Shown here piece by piece: positions 50,200-57,617 of a stretch of 64,000 bases of DNA. Under the pieces are notes generated by a model. The model searched no databases, was not told the origin of the DNA, and saw only the letters and a list, made by a program, of their open reading frames with translations. The DNA comes from JASLDZ01 sp038226305 (GTDB taxonomy: Bacteria; Pseudomonadota; Alphaproteobacteria; Caulobacterales; Caulobacteraceae): positions 62,001 through 126,000 of the forward strand of contig JBBRQN010000002.1 in assembly GCA_038226305.1 (NCBI GenBank). Direction: 5' to 3'. Position 1 is the stretch's first letter. Each line of letters opens with the position of its first letter. A program made the position numbers and the translations under genes.

Positions 50200-51330
50200 C
50201 ATCACCGCGATATCGGCTTGCAGGGCGCCCGCAGCCTTGATGGTCTGCAGGATCGAAATCATGTCGCGGGGCGAGACGCCCAGCGCGTTCAGCCCCTTCA
50301 CGAGGGTGGCGAGCGAGGCGCCGGAGCGCAGCACGATCAGCTGCTTGCCCTTGTCCTCGTCGATCTTCACCGACGACTTTGGGGTCACCACCGTCTGCCC
50401 GTTGGTCTCGGGCAGGGGCTGGCTCACCTGCGGGGTCTCGCTCACGGTGATGGTCAGGTTGCCCTGGGCGATGGCGACGGTGGAGATGCGCACGTCCGAT
50501 CCCATCACGATCACGCCTGCCACCTCGTCGATCACGACCTTGGCGGGGGAGTCCGGCTCCACCTCCAGCTGCTCCACCCCGGTGACGAAGCTGACGTAGT
50601 CGGCCCCTGGCGGCGGGCTGAGGGTGACGATGGTGGGGTTGTCGGCCGAGGCGGTGCCGGGGAAGCGGGCGTTAATCGCGCCTGCGATGCGCAGGGCGGT
50701 GGTGAAGTCCGGGTTGCGCAGCGTCAGGCGCATGGTCTTCAGGTTGGCGAGCTGGAACGCCACCTCGCGCTCCACCGTCGCGCCCGAGGCGATGCGCCCG
50801 GCGGTGGGCACGCCTCGCGTAACCGATGAGCCAGAGGCCCCGGAGGCCGATACGGCGCCGGTCTGCACGGTGCCCTGCGCCACCGAATAGGTCTCGCCAT
50901 CGGCGCCCATGAGGGGCGTGACGAGGAGGGTGCCGCCGAGGAGGCTCTTGGCGTCTCCCATCGCCGAAACGGTCACGTCGATCTGCGCGCCGGGGGCGGC
51001 GAAGGCCGGCAGCTCGGCCGTGACCATCACGGCGGCCATGTTCTTGGTGTCCATCGTGGCGTCGCGGGTGTTCACCCCCAGGCGCTCGAGCATCGAATAC
51101 AGGCTCTGCTTGGTGAAGGGCGCGTTGCGCAGCGAGTCGCCCGTGCCGTTCAGACCGGCCACGAGGCCGTAGCCCACGAGCTTGTTCTGACGGATCCCTT
51201 CAAAGCTCACGATGTCCTTGATGCGAGACCGGGCGTCTGCCGGGCCGGCGAGCATGAGGCTGGCCACGCCCACCGCGAGAAGCGCGGCGCGGAGCGAAAG
51301 GGAGCTCAAGACGGAAAGGGGGCGTGGCAT
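50200..51330 (-). CDS. flgI: Flagellar P-ring protein FlgI, without its expected stop codon
   Basis: FlgI forms the periplasmic P ring around the flagellar rod. The protein has a signal peptide (SLRAALLAVGVASLMLAGPADA) and the family core (RIKDIVSFEGIRQNKLVGYGLVAGLNGTGDSLRNAPFT). It runs to the normal family end, ILQTIKAAGALQADIAVM, at about 50200. No stop follows: the frame continues through the flgJ region out of frame and joins flbY, ending at 49438 (630 codons from ATG 51330). A TGA lies one frame over at 50202-50204, so a single-base indel would restore a normal end. The end given here is the expected one. Confidence 0.8.
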
Positions 51331-51429
51331 CGCCGCTTCCCATGCGAGCCCCGTGCCATTAGAAAAGTCAGCGATTACAGCCTTGTGAGCCGTGACGTGA
51401 CTGGGTGCGGGCAAGTCTTGCCGGGCGCG

Positions 51430-51444
51430 TTAACGGGCTCGCAA
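51430..51444 (+). promoter_or_regulatory. Possible CtrA site between flgI and fliX
   Basis: TTAA (51430-51433) followed after seven bases by GCAA (51441-51444) is a partial match to TTAA-N7-TTAA, in the 152-base divergent flgI-fliX region. In Caulobacter early flagellar promoters of this kind are CtrA-controlled. The second half matches only two of four. Confidence 0.35.
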
Positions 51445-51482
51445 GGCGGCTGCGCAACTCTTGCCGTCATGGTGAACGGAAC

Positions 51483-51914
51483 ATGGCGATGAAGGTCGGC
51501 GGGCCATCGGGAGCGGCACCCCCCTCGGGCGGTTCCGGCGTACGGCGCGAGTCCGCGCCCGGCTTCACGCTTGTGGGTGCCAGCGTCTCGGCCGCTGCTA
51601 CTGCCCCGGCGGCAGCGGCCGGGCCTGTTTCCGGGCTGGAGGCGCTCCTCGCCCTGCAGGAGCCGCAGGATGCTTTGTCGCGACGCAAGCGGGCGATGCG
51701 CCGGGCGGATGCCGTTCTGGATGGCCTCGATGCCCTGAAGCTCGCCTCCCTGGGGGAGGGCGATGCGGCATCGGCGCTGGATCGGATCGCGCGATCCCTG
51801 CGCGAGCGCCGGGCCGATGTGGACGATCCGGGCCTGCGAGATGTGCTGGATGCGGTGGAAACCCGCGCCGCGGTGGAGCTGGCCAAGCGCGAGGTGGCGC
51901 GGGCCCATCCCTGA
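51483..51914 (+). CDS. fliX: Flagellar assembly regulator FliX
   Basis: FliX links early flagellar assembly to activity of the sigma-54 activator FlbD in Caulobacter. The 143-residue product has the FliX pattern: a Gly/Ala/Pro-rich N-terminus (MAMKVGGPSGAAPPSGGSG), then LEALLALQEPQDALSRRKRAMRRADAVLDGLDALKLASL and DPGLRDVLDAVETRAAVELAKREVAR. Divergent arrangement with flgI is the same as in Caulobacter. Together these strongly support the lineage. Confidence 0.88.
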   Translation: MAMKVGGPSGAAPPSGGSGVRRESAPGFTLVGASVSAAATAPAAAAGPVSGLEALLALQEPQDALSRRKRAMRRADAVLDGLDALKLASLGEGDAASALDRIARSLRERRADVDDPGLRDVLDAVETRAAVELAKREVARAHP

Positions 51915-51986
51915 CATTTCGGTCAAAAAGGGTCCAAAGCTGACAATCTGCCGCGGATTGTAGGCATCTGGGCCGTTGTGAGGCCG

Positions 51987-52014
51987 TTGATTGGCGGAAA
52001 GCCGGTGCTATAAG
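51987..52014 (+). promoter_or_regulatory. Likely dksA promoter
   Basis: TTGATT (51987-51992) and TATAAG (52009-52014) are 16 bases apart, with GCTATAAG fitting the Caulobacter -10 style. It lies 48 bases upstream of the dksA ATG. Confidence 0.55.
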
Positions 52015-52061
52015 CAGCCGCGATCGCCCCAGGGGGTGATTACAGCATGTGAGGGCGTCGA

Positions 52062-52508
52062 ATGCAGGCGGCCAAGTCAGCTATCCGGGTGGACCGAAGT
52101 GTTTCGGGTCTCGAGTACCGGCCTAGCGAAGCTGAGCCTTTCATGGGCGATCAGCAGCTCGAATATTTCCGTGCGAAACTTCTGGAATGGAAAGACCAGA
52201 TACTCCGCGAATCTCGCGAGACTGTCGGTCATCTGCAGACCGAAACCGAGAATCATCCCGACGATGCCGATCGCGCCTCTTCCGAGACGGATCGCGCCTT
52301 GGAGCTGCGCACCCGGGACCGTCAGCGAAAGCTGATCTCCAAGATCGACTCGGCCCTGCGCCGCATCGCGGACGGCTCCTACGGCTACTGCGAGGAAACG
52401 GGCGAGCCCATCAACCTCGCCCGGCTGGACGCCCGCCCCATCGCCACCCTGAGCCTGGAAGCTCAGGAGCGTCACGAGCGCCGGGAGCGCGTGCACCGAG
52501 ACGACTGA
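52062..52508 (+). CDS. dksA: RNA polymerase-binding transcription factor DksA
   Basis: The 148-residue DksA has the coiled coil (YFRAKLLEWKDQILRESRETVGHLQTETENHPDDADRASSETDRALELRTRDRQRKLISKI) with the DxxDxA tip (DDADRAS). The zinc-finger region (YGYCEETGEPINLARLDARPIATLSLEAQERHERRE) has a single cysteine in place of four. Such low-cysteine forms are known in alphaproteobacteria and can act without zinc. It modulates rRNA and amino acid promoters with ppGpp. Confidence 0.92.
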   Translation: MQAAKSAIRVDRSVSGLEYRPSEAEPFMGDQQLEYFRAKLLEWKDQILRESRETVGHLQTETENHPDDADRASSETDRALELRTRDRQRKLISKIDSALRRIADGSYGYCEETGEPINLARLDARPIATLSLEAQERHERRERVHRDD

Positions 52509-52584
52509 CGGCCCCTTGCAGCCTGTGTGCAGGCCTGTGGACAAGTTGTCGCATTCCGGCCCCAAACCTGTGGAACTTGTGGGT

Positions 52585-52599
52585 TCAACGCACGGTTAA
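52585..52599 (+). promoter_or_regulatory. Candidate CtrA box
   Basis: TCAA-N7-TTAA (52585-52588, 52596-52599) continues as TTAACCATG, a common form of the CtrA half-site. Seven of eight consensus bases match. It lies 88 bases upstream of the small gene at 52687 and just after dksA. Confidence 0.5.
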
Positions 52600-52686
52600 C
52601 CATGCGAGCCGTGCAGAAGCGCGACATGACCCGCTCTCCCGAAAGCCGAACGGCCGAGGGGAAGTTCGCTCTTCCGGTCGAACCCC

Positions 52687-52956
52687 ATGTTCCACTTCCG
52701 CACCTTCGACGTCGCCTTTGCCGGTCGGGACCGCTCCGGCCCTGTTCTGCCGGGGGACGCCCTGCGCAGCGAGCCGGGCGGCCGTGGTCGCCACGCCCAG
52801 GCTCTGGCCTACGCAGCCCAACGTCGGCGAGCCTCACTGGCCTGTCGGCGTCTGAACAACGGGGTCGATGCGATCTACTGGAAGGCGGGCGCTCCCGCAG
52901 CCCTGGCGCGCGCTGCCTCGATCCGCCTCGCCGAAGAGCTCGCCCCGCTTCCCTGA
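52687..52956 (+). CDS. Small protein of unknown function, possibly CtrA-controlled
   Basis: The 89-residue product (MFHFRTFDVAFAGRDRSGPVLPG ... RRLNNGVDAIYWKAGAPAALARAASIRLAEELAPLP) has no signal or membrane segment and ends in an amphipathic helix. Codon use looks like its neighbours. A good CtrA-type box is upstream. It ends one base before the convergent LOG gene. I do not recognise it; it may be specific to the lineage. Confidence 0.55.
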   Translation: MFHFRTFDVAFAGRDRSGPVLPGDALRSEPGGRGRHAQALAYAAQRRRASLACRRLNNGVDAIYWKAGAPAALARAASIRLAEELAPLP

Positions 52957-52957
52957 A

Positions 52958-53602
52958 CTAGATGCGGCCCGAGAGTTCCTGCGGATCGGGTTGGTAGCCA
53001 AAGAAGCCCGGCCCCTGGTCGGCGGCGGCGATCATGCGGCGCATGGTGGGCAGCACCTGCGCCACGGTTTCGACGGCAGCATAGGTCTCGGGCAGCCAGG
53101 GCGGAGTGACCCGCTCGTTCACGGTGTGGTCTATGAAGCCGAACAGCGGCTTCCAGAAGCCCTTCATATCCAGGAACACGATGGGCTTGCGGTGCAGGTC
53201 GAGCCGGCGCCAGCTCATCAGCTCCACCACTTCTTCCAGCGTGCCGATGCCGCCGGGGAAGATCGCGAAGGCGTCCGACTCCTCGAACATGATGCGCTTG
53301 CGGTCGTGCATGTGGGTCACGACGCGAGTCTCGACCTCGTCGTAGACCACCTCGCGGCGGCGCAGGAAGTCGGGCATCACGCCCAGAACTTCGCCCCCGG
53401 CCCCGTGGCAGGCCTTGGCCGCAGCCCCCATCAGGCCGATGCCGCCGCCGCCGTAGACGAGCCGAACCTTGTCGGCCGCCAGAACCCGGCCGAACTCGGC
53501 GGCTGCCTCCAGAAAATCGGGATCGGCCGCGTTGGAAGAGCCGCAGAAGAGACAGACCGAGAGCCCGCGGGCCGCTGCCGCAGGGGTGGAATTGGCGTTC
53601 AT
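52958..53602 (-). CDS. LOG-family protein (TIGR00730-type)
   Basis: The 214-residue Rossmann protein has LSVCLFCGSSNAADPDF, VYGGGGIGLMGAAAKA, and the phosphoribohydrolase motif AIFPGGIGTLEEVVELMSW. Catalytic Arg and Glu of the LOG (cytokinin riboside 5'-monophosphate phosphoribohydrolase) family are in MHDRKRIMFE and PGGIGTLEE. In bacteria it hydrolyses nucleoside 5'-monophosphates; the role is unclear. ATG 53602 (MNANSTPAAAARG) is used. Confidence 0.88.
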   Translation of the reverse strand: MNANSTPAAAARGLSVCLFCGSSNAADPDFLEAAAEFGRVLAADKVRLVYGGGGIGLMGAAAKACHGAGGEVLGVMPDFLRRREVVYDEVETRVVTHMHDRKRIMFEESDAFAIFPGGIGTLEEVVELMSWRRLDLHRKPIVFLDMKGFWKPLFGFIDHTVNERVTPPWLPETYAAVETVAQVLPTMRRMIAAADQGPGFFGYQPDPQELSGRI

Positions 53603-53741
53603 GGAGCCGGGAAACCTCAGGGTGCGGGCGCCGCATCGGGCGACGACGGTGGAACGGGCGCTTGCGCCCACGCAGGAGCGGGGCGATCTAAGCCCCAACT
53701 TCGGTACCGACACCTTAAGGACAGGCTTGGCGCAGTTGAAG

Positions 53742-54578
53742 ATGTTTCGCGCGGTGAGCGCCTCGCTCCCGGTGGCGCTGTGGGCGGCCAGCACCCTTCT
53801 GCTCTCGGCCTGTGGCCAGCCGGGGGCAGACGGGGCTTCGGCGGAGGCGGGCGGCGGGCGCAACCTCACCGCAGGCGAGCCGGCCTATCTCGCGCCGCCG
53901 CAGATCAGCGTGGCGCGCCGCCAGCCCAACGGCGAGATCGACATGGCCGGTCGGGCTGCGGCGGGATCGGTCGTGCGCCTGGCGAGCCCTGACGGGACGC
54001 AGCTTAGCGCCTCCACCGAAAGCGATGGCGGCTGGCGGCTGACGCTTCCGGCCAGCGATGCGCCCCGCCTCTACGCCCTTTCGGCCACGCTCGGCTCCCG
54101 CGTGCTGCGGGGGGAGGGGGCGGTGGCGATCACCCCGGCCCCCGGCCCGGCCGCGCTGCTGCTGCGCGCCGGAGGGCCGGCCCTACCGCTGGATACCGAG
54201 GTCAAGGGGCTCGTGTTCGAGGCGGTGGATTTCGATGGCGGCGGCGGCTTGGCGGCGGCGGGGGCGGCCCCAGCGCAATCGCCCCTCCGCCTCAGCCTGG
54301 ACGGCCGGCCCGCAGCTGTGGGCCAGGCGGATGCGGCGGGCCGATTCGGCCTCCTCGCCGTGCAGGGCGATCTGAAGCCCGGCCGCCATCGTCTGCGGCT
54401 GGAAGGCCCTGGCGGTGCGATCGAGCGTGAGGTGGAAGCGACGCCCGCTCCGCCCCCAACCGGACAGGCCTTTTCCGCTCGCAGGGCCGATGCGGGCTGG
54501 CGGATCGACTGGGCCACCCCCGGCGGCGGCGCGCAATCGACCGTGCTGTTCGACCGACCGACGGTGCGGGGGCGTTGA
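53742..54578 (+). CDS. Lipoprotein of unknown function upstream of an ABC transporter
   Basis: The product is about 278 residues with a lipobox (LWAASTLLLSACGQ). The mature part has two Ig-like or carboxypeptidase-regulatory-like segments (ISVARRQPNGEIDMAGRAAAGSVVRLASPDGTQLSASTESDGGWRLTLPA, and PLRLSLDGRPAAVGQADAAGRFGLLAVQGDLKPGRHRLRLEGPGG). Such domains bind ligands or envelope partners. Its stop overlaps the TTG start of the ABC transporter, suggesting coupled expression. The family is not recognised. Confidence 0.72.
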   Translation: MFRAVSASLPVALWAASTLLLSACGQPGADGASAEAGGGRNLTAGEPAYLAPPQISVARRQPNGEIDMAGRAAAGSVVRLASPDGTQLSASTESDGGWRLTLPASDAPRLYALSATLGSRVLRGEGAVAITPAPGPAALLLRAGGPALPLDTEVKGLVFEAVDFDGGGGLAAAGAAPAQSPLRLSLDGRPAAVGQADAAGRFGLLAVQGDLKPGRHRLRLEGPGGAIEREVEATPAPPPTGQAFSARRADAGWRIDWATPGGGAQSTVLFDRPTVRGR

Positions 54579-56425
54579 GCGTGCGGGGATCAGCCCCTTC
54601 TGCCGGCGGGCGAGGCCGCGACGCGGCCCAGACCGCCGCGGCCCCTCGAACGGGCCTGCTGGTGGCCATGCAAGACCTGGCGGCCTTGGTGGCCCGATCG
54701 AAGGCCCCGCAGCTGAAGCTGCGACTGGTCTCGGCGCTAATCCTTACGGTGGTGGGCAAGCTCGTGGGTGTGATGGCACCGCTGCTGCTGGGGCTGGCCG
54801 TCAACAGCCTGTCGCACGGGCGATCCGCTCCGGCGCAGGTGGGCATCGCCTTCGCAGGGCTGGCGGCGGGGTGGGCGATGATCCGCTTCCTTTCGTCGGC
54901 CGCGCCGCAGCTTCGCGACATCCTGTTCGGCGTGGTGGCGCAGACCGCCCAGCGTCGTGCCGCTCACGAGACCTTCGCCCACGCTCTGTCGCTGAGCATC
55001 GACTTCCACCAGACCAAGCGTACGGGCACCCTGTCGCGCACGGTGGATCGCGGCTCGCGGGCGGTGGACTTCCTGTTGCGGGTGCTGGTGTTCAACCTCG
55101 CTCCCACCGCCTTGGAGCTGGTGTTCGCCGCGGGCGTGTTGTGGCGCGCCTACGACTGGCGTTTCGCCCTGACGGCCGTAGTCACCGTGGTGATCTACGG
55201 CGTGCTCACCTTCATGATCTCCGACTGGCGGATCGGCCATCGCCGCATCCTCAACGAGGCGGATTCCGAGGCGTCAGGCCGGGCGGTGGATGCGCTCCTC
55301 AACTACGAGACGGTGAAGGCCTTTGGGGCTGAGACGCGGGCGGCGGCGGCCTACGACCAGGCGCTGGGCGTCTATGCCGAGGCTTCGGAGAAGGCCAACA
55401 CCTCGCTGGCGATCCTGAACATGGTGCAGGGGCTGGTGCAGAGCCTCGGCCTCGGCGTGATGGCGGTGATGGCGGGCATCCAGGCCAGCGAAGGGCGGCT
55501 GGGCGTAGGGGCGGTGACCGCCGCCGTGCTGATCCTCGTGCAACTCTATGCGCCGCTCAACATCCTTGGCTTCGCCTATCGCGAGATCCGCCAGGCCATG
55601 ATCGACATGGAGGCCATGCTAGTGCTCACCGGCGAAAAGCCGGACGTGGCCGAGGCTCCGGACTCCATCGACCTCCCCCCCGGCTTCGGCAGGGGCGGCG
55701 CCCTGGCGTTCGACGATGTCAGCTTCCGCCACGGGGCCCGCAGCGAGGGACTTAGCGGGGTGAGCTTCACGGCGAAGCCCGGCTCGACCGTCGCCTTCGT
55801 CGGCCCGTCGGGCGCCGGCAAAACCACGATGGTGCGTCTGGCCATGCGCCTGATCGACCCGCAGGGCGGGCGGATCACACTTGACGGCGTGGACCTGCGC
55901 AAGATGAAGATGGCCGAGCTCCGCCGGGCTATAGCGCTCGTGCCGCAGGACGTGGCGCTCTTCAACGACACCCTGAAGGCCAACATCGCCTTCGCCCGTC
56001 CTGAAGCTTCAGAGGCCGAGATCTGGGCCGCCGCCGAGGCCGCCGAGCTCGGCCCGTTCGTGCAGGGCCTGCCCGAAGGCCTCCTCACCAAGGTGGGCGA
56101 GCGGGGGCTGAAACTCTCCGGCGGGGAACGTCAGCGCGTGGGCCTCGCCCGGGCGCTGATGGCCGACCCCCGCGTGCTGATCCTCGACGAAGCCACGAGC
56201 GCGCTCGACGGCCGCACCGAGGCGGCGATTCAGGCCACCCTGCGCAAGGCCAAGGCCGGGCGCACGGTGCTGGTGGTGGCCCACCGCCTCTCCACCATCG
56301 TCGATGCCGACGAGATTCTGGTGGTGAAAGCCGGACGGATCGTGGAACGCGGGGCGCACGAGCACCTTCTCAGCCTTGACGGCGAATACGCCGAACTCTG
56401 GCGTCGCCAGACGCGCGAAGCCTGA
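54575..56425 (+). CDS. Atm1-type ABC exporter (heavy-metal/glutathione-like)
   Basis: The 616-residue half-transporter has six membrane helices (about 60-340) and one ATPase domain with GPSGAGKTT (Walker A), LSGGERQRVGLARAL (signature) and VLILDEATSALD (Walker B). The membrane domain (SIDFHQTKRTGTLSRTVDRGSRAVDFLLRVLVFNLAPTALEL) matches Atm1/HMT1/ABCB7-type exporters that move glutathione conjugates or persulfides. The start is TTG 54575 overlapping the previous stop, or GTG 54581. Confidence 0.88.
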   Translation: MSVRGSAPSAGGRGRDAAQTAAAPRTGLLVAMQDLAALVARSKAPQLKLRLVSALILTVVGKLVGVMAPLLLGLAVNSLSHGRSAPAQVGIAFAGLAAGWAMIRFLSSAAPQLRDILFGVVAQTAQRRAAHETFAHALSLSIDFHQTKRTGTLSRTVDRGSRAVDFLLRVLVFNLAPTALELVFAAGVLWRAYDWRFALTAVVTVVIYGVLTFMISDWRIGHRRILNEADSEASGRAVDALLNYETVKAFGAETRAAAAYDQALGVYAEASEKANTSLAILNMVQGLVQSLGLGVMAVMAGIQASEGRLGVGAVTAAVLILVQLYAPLNILGFAYREIRQAMIDMEAMLVLTGEKPDVAEAPDSIDLPPGFGRGGALAFDDVSFRHGARSEGLSGVSFTAKPGSTVAFVGPSGAGKTTMVRLAMRLIDPQGGRITLDGVDLRKMKMAELRRAIALVPQDVALFNDTLKANIAFARPEASEAEIWAAAEAAELGPFVQGLPEGLLTKVGERGLKLSGGERQRVGLARALMADPRVLILDEATSALDGRTEAAIQATLRKAKAGRTVLVVAHRLSTIVDADEILVVKAGRIVERGAHEHLLSLDGEYAELWRRQTREA

Positions 56426-56447
56426 CACTTCTTCGGAGTCCGAACCT

Positions 56448-56888
56448 ATGCGCTTCCTGCACACCATGATCCGCGTGGCGGACCTCGATGCCGCCCTCGA
56501 CTTCTGGGTGACCAAGCTCGGCCTCGTGGAAACCCGGCGGATCGAGGTGGCGGCGGGCCGCTTCACCCTCGTGTTCCTGGCCGCCGACAACGACGAGCCC
56601 CGGGCTAAAGCCGAGCGCTCGCCCGAGATCGAGTTGACCTGGAACTGGGACGCGGAGACCTACAGCGGCGGCCGCAATTTCGGCCACGTCGCCTACAAGG
56701 TGGACGACATCTACGACACATGCGCCCGCCTGCAGGCGGCTGGCGTGGTGATCAACCGGCCGCCCCGCGACGGCTACATGGCCTTCGTGAAGTCTCCCGA
56801 CGGCATCTCCATCGAGCTTCTGCAGGAGGGCGACCCCCGGCCTGCCGCCGAGCCCTGGGCCTCGATGGCCAACACCGGCAGCTGGTAA
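56448..56888 (+). CDS. gloA: Glyoxalase I-like VOC protein
   Basis: The 146-residue vicinal-oxygen-chelate protein has MRFLHTMIRVADLDAALDFWVTKLGL, the metal-ligand glutamates in IELTWNW and ISIELLQEG, and the histidine in NFGHVAYKVDDI. This fits lactoylglutathione lyase, which converts the methylglyoxal-glutathione hemithioacetal to S-lactoylglutathione. It follows the glutathione-type ABC exporter by 22 bases, which fits a shared thiol-detoxification role. Short beta-alpha-beta segments match standard GloA. Confidence 0.87.
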   Translation: MRFLHTMIRVADLDAALDFWVTKLGLVETRRIEVAAGRFTLVFLAADNDEPRAKAERSPEIELTWNWDAETYSGGRNFGHVAYKVDDIYDTCARLQAAGVVINRPPRDGYMAFVKSPDGISIELLQEGDPRPAAEPWASMANTGSW

Positions 56889-56894
56889 GCGCGA

Positions 56895-57497
56895 TCAGCC
56901 CGCGCGGCCCTGCACGGCGAGGGACGGCACGAGCACGAGGTCGTTGATCAGGGTCGCCGCCGTCTCTGCGGTCATGGGCGGATGGCGCAGCCACGCGGCC
57001 ATCAGGTTTAGGGTCGCCGAGACCGAGTGGTCTAGCACCACCTCCGCCGCGGTCGAGCGGCGCGGCCCCTGGCGGGTGGCGTTCACCGTCTCGATGATCT
57101 GCGGCAGCAACCACGTGCGGATCGCCTGACCAGACCCGCTGGCCAGAAGGGCCACATGGATCGAGCGGTGCGCATCCACGAAATCGCAGAGCGAACGGGC
57201 TGCCGCCAGGCTGTCGCCCCGCATGAACAGGGGCTTCATCACCTGCAGGAGGTCCACCGTCAGCCCCTCGGCCACGGCGGCCAAGAGAGCCTCCTTGTCC
57301 GGGTAGTGGCGGAAGAAGGTGGCGTAGCCGACGCCGGCCTTGGCGGCGATGGCGCGCACGGTAATCGCCTCGAACACCTGCGCCTCCGAAAGCGCGATCA
57401 GGGCCTGCTGCAGGGAGGCGCGGGTGCGCTGCACGCGCACGTCCGGCGCGATTGACTCCGCTGACTCGCCAGACTTATGATCCACAGTGTATCGCAT
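56895..57497 (-). CDS. TetR/AcrR-family transcriptional regulator
   Basis: The protein of about 200 residues has a TetR helix-turn-helix (TRASLQQALIALSEAQVFEAITVRAIAAKAGVGYATFFRHYPDKEALLAAVA). It is divergent from the copper monooxygenase fusion gene with 120 bases between starts. A palindrome (57479-57493) lies over its first codons and may be an autoregulatory operator. ATG 57497 is used; a GTG nearer the DNA-binding helix is possible. It is a reasonable candidate regulator of the 57618 gene, by position only. Confidence 0.83.
   Translation of the reverse strand: MRYTVDHKSGESAESIAPDVRVQRTRASLQQALIALSEAQVFEAITVRAIAAKAGVGYATFFRHYPDKEALLAAVAEGLTVDLLQVMKPLFMRGDSLAAARSLCDFVDAHRSIHVALLASGSGQAIRTWLLPQIIETVNATRQGPRRSTAAEVVLDHSVSATLNLMAAWLRHPPMTAETAATLINDLVLVPSLAVQGRAG
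57479..57493. promoter_or_regulatory. Palindrome near the TetR start
   Basis: GATCCACAGTGTATC has the form GATnCACnGTGnATC, an interrupted palindrome centred at 57486 in the divergent region between the TetR gene and the copper protein gene. Its place inside the first TetR codons makes the operator role uncertain. Confidence 0.4.
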
Positions 57498-57617
57498 GGG
57501 CGAGGGGCTTGTCGCACGATCCTGCCGCATCGCGGAAGGCCGTGATCGCCTCGCGCTAAAACAATAAGACGCGGCGCCCGCACCCGGGTCGCTGCGGCGA
57601 ACAGCAGGGACGGGCCG

